Below, piece by piece: positions 60,597 through 64,000 of a DNA stretch of 64,000 nucleotides. Position 1 is the stretch's first letter, and every line of letters begins with the position of its first letter. The DNA comes from Spartobacteria bacterium (GTDB lineage: Bacteria > Verrucomicrobiota > Verrucomicrobiia > Chthoniobacterales > UBA10450), in the NCBI GenBank assembly GCA_003134785.1, contig PLCN01000014.1, positions 1-64,000 of the forward strand, given 5' to 3'. The position numbers and the translations under genes were made by a program. The notes under the pieces were generated by a model, which did not search any database, had not been told where the DNA came from, and was given only the letters and a program-made list of their open reading frames with translations.

Positions 60597-60748
60597 GCCG
60601 CGCCGACGGCGAGGGACGTCGCAATAGCATTTTGCGCGTCTTGAACCTTCAGAAGCACAATATCGGCGCTGACGCCGCGCCTATTCTGGTTTGAGTGACC
60701 AGTCGAGTAACTGAGAGGTCCCTCGCCGTCTGCGCAGCTCGGGATGAC
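60597..60748. repeat. MITE-like inverted repeat, family B copy 4
   Basis: The GTCATCCCGAGCCGCG left end and CGCAGCTCGGGATGAC right end lie 152 bp apart, with GAGGTCCCTCGCCGTC as in copy 1. It sits between gyrB and gyrA and would be part of any gyrB-gyrA transcript as a long hairpin. Confidence 0.85.
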
Positions 60749-60755
60749 AAGCACC

Positions 60756-63422
<2,667 letters not shown>

Positions 63423-63594
63423 CTATATCTGGCGGCGAGAGGGAGCGCAGCGCCTGCATTTTGTGTCAGCCTATCCCGGACAGAATTGCCCCGTCAGCAG
63501 CCTAAATCAGTCGATTTTTGGCGGCGATGCCCGACCGCCGCAAAGATGCGAAATGGAGCCCTACAGACGGCGCTCGCCCGCTCCCGTGCGGTGC

Positions 63595-64000
63595 TTACGT
63601 CGGGCCAGATGCACTGTTCGCCGGCAACTCGGCGATCGAGTTCAAAACTCGATATCCCCGCGCGTACGTCTTCTGGTAATCGGCCGCAGCGGCGGTGATC
63701 TCGAAGACGATCTGTTCTTGCGCGCGTAAATTTAGGAAGGTAATCGCGCGGCGAATAGTCGAGCCGAGAACACTGTAGCTGAAAATGAATTGCTGGCTGG
63801 TCCAGCCGTTGATCGCAATCGCCTCCGCCTTTTCCTCCTCCAATTGAATGTTAATGGCGTCAGGCGGAAGCAGAGCGCGAGCGGCCGTGCGATAGGCTTC
63901 AAGATTTTTTCCGTCGAAGCGCAGGGCGGGTTGCACGGGCGATTTCCACAACTTCATGCCGGCGGACTTGATATCGCTGAAGCCGAAGGCGATGGAGTCG
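63595..64000 (-). CDS. partial hypothetical protein (5' part beyond the window)
   Basis: On the - strand the frame is open from the window edge to TGA at 63595, giving at least 134 residues of the C-terminal part. It includes F-G-F-S-D-I-K-S-A-G before an internal Met at 63957. The sequence is soluble, alternating helix and strand (L-P-P-D-A-I-N-I-Q-L-E-E-E-K...Q-Q-F-I-F-S-Y-S-V). No family is recognised. About 175 bp between it and the gyrB frame contain no supported gene. Confidence 0.55.
   Translation of the reverse strand, partial: DSIAFGFSDIKSAGMKLWKSPVQPALRFDGKNLEAYRTAARALLPPDAINIQLEEEKAEAIAINGWTSQQFIFSYSVLGSTIRRAITFLNLRAQEQIVFEITAAAADYQKTYARGYRVLNSIAELPANSASGPT

Overview
The window looks like chromosomal DNA of a free-living member of the Verrucomicrobiota, probably a soil Spartobacteria/Chthoniobacterales-type organism. 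That placement is an inference. It rests on the high G+C content, a PilM/N/O/P-like operon resembling the Akkermansia Amuc_1099-1101 region, a Bat (aerotolerance) operon, a CstA and SpmA-SpmB fusion repertoire, tRNA genes without encoded CCA, and many small intergenic inverted repeats. No rRNA, dnaA or CRISPR array is present.

Positions 1 to about 5340 are the distal part of an integron gene-cassette array. Eight short genes lie all on the + strand: an HPr-like protein without its active-site His, a small possible SinR/Cas2-like protein, a lipoprotein, an HExxH protein, DUF4256, a RibD/DHFR-like reductase, a VOC/glyoxalase-like protein and a cupin. They are separated by attC sites with GTTAGGC-type R boxes, RYYYAAC boxes and imperfect stems whose unpaired bases fall in the same place from site to site. 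One attC region carries a remnant of an IS110/IS1111-type transposase gene. The array ends in a half attC at about 5309, where ordinary chromosomal genes begin. No integrase gene is visible; it would be expected to the left of position 1, or it may be absent.

From 5.3 to 24 kb lie housekeeping and cell-surface genes: tRNA-Cys, hemL, a glycosidase-like/GT2 fusion with a GT-C mannosyltransferase-like partner, rluD, a ClpX paralogue with a duplicated lid, a cyclase-like membrane protein, recR, lipA, a DPM1-like GT2, rarD, a TolB/TPR membrane protein that appears to start at CTG, and msrB. From 24 to 39 kb come an SpmA-SpmB fusion, a truncated MFS gene, murI with a cell-wall amidase, a very long hybrid histidine kinase, valS, a methyltransferase, cstA and an M42 aminopeptidase.

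From 39 to 54 kb, mostly on the - strand, lie a pilM-N-O-P-like assembly operon without its secretin, a large conserved protein of unknown function, the MoxR-DUF58-DUF4381-BatA-BatB/C-BatD-BatE operon (with a small + strand gene wedged between moxR and DUF58), der and pgsA. From 54 to 64 kb lie a DJ-1/PfpI protein, tRNA-Leu, a secreted protein, an FMN reductase, an ArfB-like hydrolase, a small lipoprotein, gyrA and gyrB (transcribed gyrB then gyrA) and the 3' part of one more gene.

The intergenic space is full of small inverted repeats of several families. Some supply the stop codons, and even the last residues, of neighbouring genes. An 8-base word, TCGTTAGG, is also over-represented by eye and reads mostly from the + strand whatever the gene orientation.
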